Source: JADJEI01 sp035328465
GTDB lineage: Bacteria > Bacteroidota > Ignavibacteria > Ignavibacteriales > Ignavibacteriaceae
NCBI GenBank assembly: GCA_035328465.1
Contig: DAOLIQ010000006.1
Span: 1 to 64,000, forward strand
Direction of reading: 5' to 3'
DNA: 64,000 nucleotides
Positions within the stretch are counted from its first letter, which is position 1, and each line of letters begins with the position of its first letter. Below the pieces are notes generated by a model. It was not told the origin of the DNA, did not search any database, and was given only the letters and a program-made list of their open reading frames with translations. Position numbers and translations under genes: made by a program. Shown here piece by piece: positions 63,149 to 64,000 of the stretch.

Positions 63149-64000
63149 TTATTCTTCTTTTTTACTTGTTTCCTGCAACTGATAATATTTTATTCTTTCA
63201 CGTCCTTGCTCAAGCTCGGTCTTTAAAGGGTTGTTTTCTTTAACTCCTGAAATCCTATCTTTAAGAGATGGCACCAACTCGGCTTTAATTAATATAATTA
63301 ATTCTTTTTTAGTAACATTTTTCTCATCACTTCCGGTAAGATACCTTATCCCCAACACCCACCATGGCAAATCTTTTAGAAAGGGGATTCCATTTCTGGT
63401 TGTTGTTTCCTCGTTTATAAATAATCCACCAAGGACTGTCTCCTCACCGTTGAGCATTAGCACCTGTGTGCTTGCGTTAGTTTTTCTTATTTCAGAAGTG
63501 ATCTCGTTTGCAAGGAAGGAACTTCTTTCAACAGCAATGTTAAGAAGCATGTAGCTTACACTGTCCTCAGTATAAATAAAAGGCGTAACCTCGATGATTG
63601 TTCCAGTGGGATAGAATTTTTCAACAGTATTTCCGGCAAAGTCTTTTTGCTTAATAGAGAAATCAGAACCAACCTGAATTTTGCCTACATTTCTATCTCG
63701 TACGGTTATACTTGGGTTGGCAATTATCTCGCCCAATTCTTCACTTTCAAAAAATCTAAAAACCGAGGTAGCCTCACCGAAGAATCCGCCGAGATCAAAA
63801 TTAGTAGATCCATTCACAGAAAAATTTGCTTCTTGTGTTTGAGTCTGAGTTGTGGAAGTTGTAACCTGTTTGTTTTCACCGAGAAGATCACTTCCGAAAT
63901 CAAGTCCTTTTTGAGAAAAAAGCAAGGTCCAGTCTATTCCACGTTTTTTGGCTTCCGTAACATTCATTTCAAAAAACACTGCGGAGATTTTAACTTCTCG
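63149..64000 (-). CDS. Secretin-family protein (GspD/PilQ-like), N-terminus cut by window edge
   Basis: The frame enters from the right edge and runs 283 codons to its stop. It shows the secretin core: 'EIIANPSITVRDRNVGKIQVGSDF' and 'TNASTQVLMLNGEETVLGGLF', followed by 'KDLPWWVLGIRYLTG' and the 'ELIILIKAELVPSL' end typical of the GspD/PilQ barrel. Secretins form gated outer membrane rings for type II secretion or type IV pili. The rest, including any N domains, is outside the window. It is co-directional with the receiver gene. Confidence 0.88.
   Translation of the reverse strand, partial: REVKISAVFFEMNVTEAKKRGIDWTLLFSQKGLDFGSDLLGENKQVTTSTTQTQTQEANFSVNGSTNFDLGGFFGEATSVFRFFESEELGEIIANPSITVRDRNVGKIQVGSDFSIKQKDFAGNTVEKFYPTGTIIEVTPFIYTEDSVSYMLLNIAVERSSFLANEITSEIRKTNASTQVLMLNGEETVLGGLFINEETTTRNGIPFLKDLPWWVLGIRYLTGSDEKNVTKKELIILIKAELVPSLKDRISGVKENNPLKTELEQGRERIKYYQLQETSKKEE

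Noticed and set aside
1..64000. CRISPR arrays, insertion sequences, phage or plasmid origins
   Set aside because: No spaced direct repeats, no transposase or integrase, and no phage genes were seen on either strand.

Overview
The window looks like a chromosome segment of an Ignavibacteria-like member of the Bacteroidota/Chlorobi group, possibly an assembled environmental genome. Four observations support this. The DNA is AT-rich. At least five secreted proteins end in a C-terminal sorting domain with the NYPNPFNPxT signature, which in this group accompanies type IX secretion (T9SS). Several promoters fit the Bacteroidota TTTG-N19-22-TAnnTTTG form. Several families are typical of the group (DUF6029, DUF6702, Omp28, DUF4920). 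Assignment below class level is not possible from sequence reading alone.

Layout. 1-2629 (minus): a secreted repeat protein, cut by the window edge, follows a frameshifted secreted beta-helix protein. 2807-10342: a receiver/PPDK-type ATP-grasp fusion, a cell-wall amidase, an ICMT-like methyltransferase, a Trm112-like protein, a di-haem cytochrome c and a polyphosphate kinase 2. 10402-19702: a PAS histidine kinase and LytTR regulator, a broken receiver gene, an exported truncated haemoglobin, a SnoaL-like protein, a frameshifted DUF4331 T9SS protein, then a TPR, DUF6702, HupE/UreJ and NAD-epimerase run. 19728-24869: an ArsC/Spx-like protein, a GGGP synthase homologue, GmhA, DUF192, an S9-like hydrolase, DUF1844, NAD kinase and a thioredoxin-like protein. 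25082-36272: an export region with an Asp-box protein, an H-type lectin, two Omp28-type proteins, a TlpA thioredoxin, a DUF6029 barrel and an M14 carboxypeptidase.

36543-48125 is mostly housekeeping: PIN-PhoH, a lipoprotein, DUF4920, rpsT, queE-queD-truA, uvrB, DUF423, dGTPase and recG. 48321-52084 is a tight four-gene operon: two D-Ala-D-Ala-ligase-like ATP-grasp enzymes, a GNAT acetyltransferase and a lysine 2,3-aminomutase. It looks like a pathway for a beta-lysine derivative or peptide and is the best candidate here for an undescribed system. 52156-54881 holds small exported or membrane proteins, including one built from 17-residue tandem repeats, plus a REP-like inverted repeat. 55053-55124 is tRNA-Lys(UUU). 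55205-63140 is a dense two-component cluster: an NtrC-type regulator, two hybrid kinases, a receiver-DHp protein and a lone receiver. It lies next to a secretin gene cut by the right edge.

Three genes in the first 16.5 kb are broken by one-base changes (a C6 run at about 2512-2517, a stop at 12999, an A run at about 15173). These may be real decay, phase variation or sequencing error. The sequence alone cannot decide.
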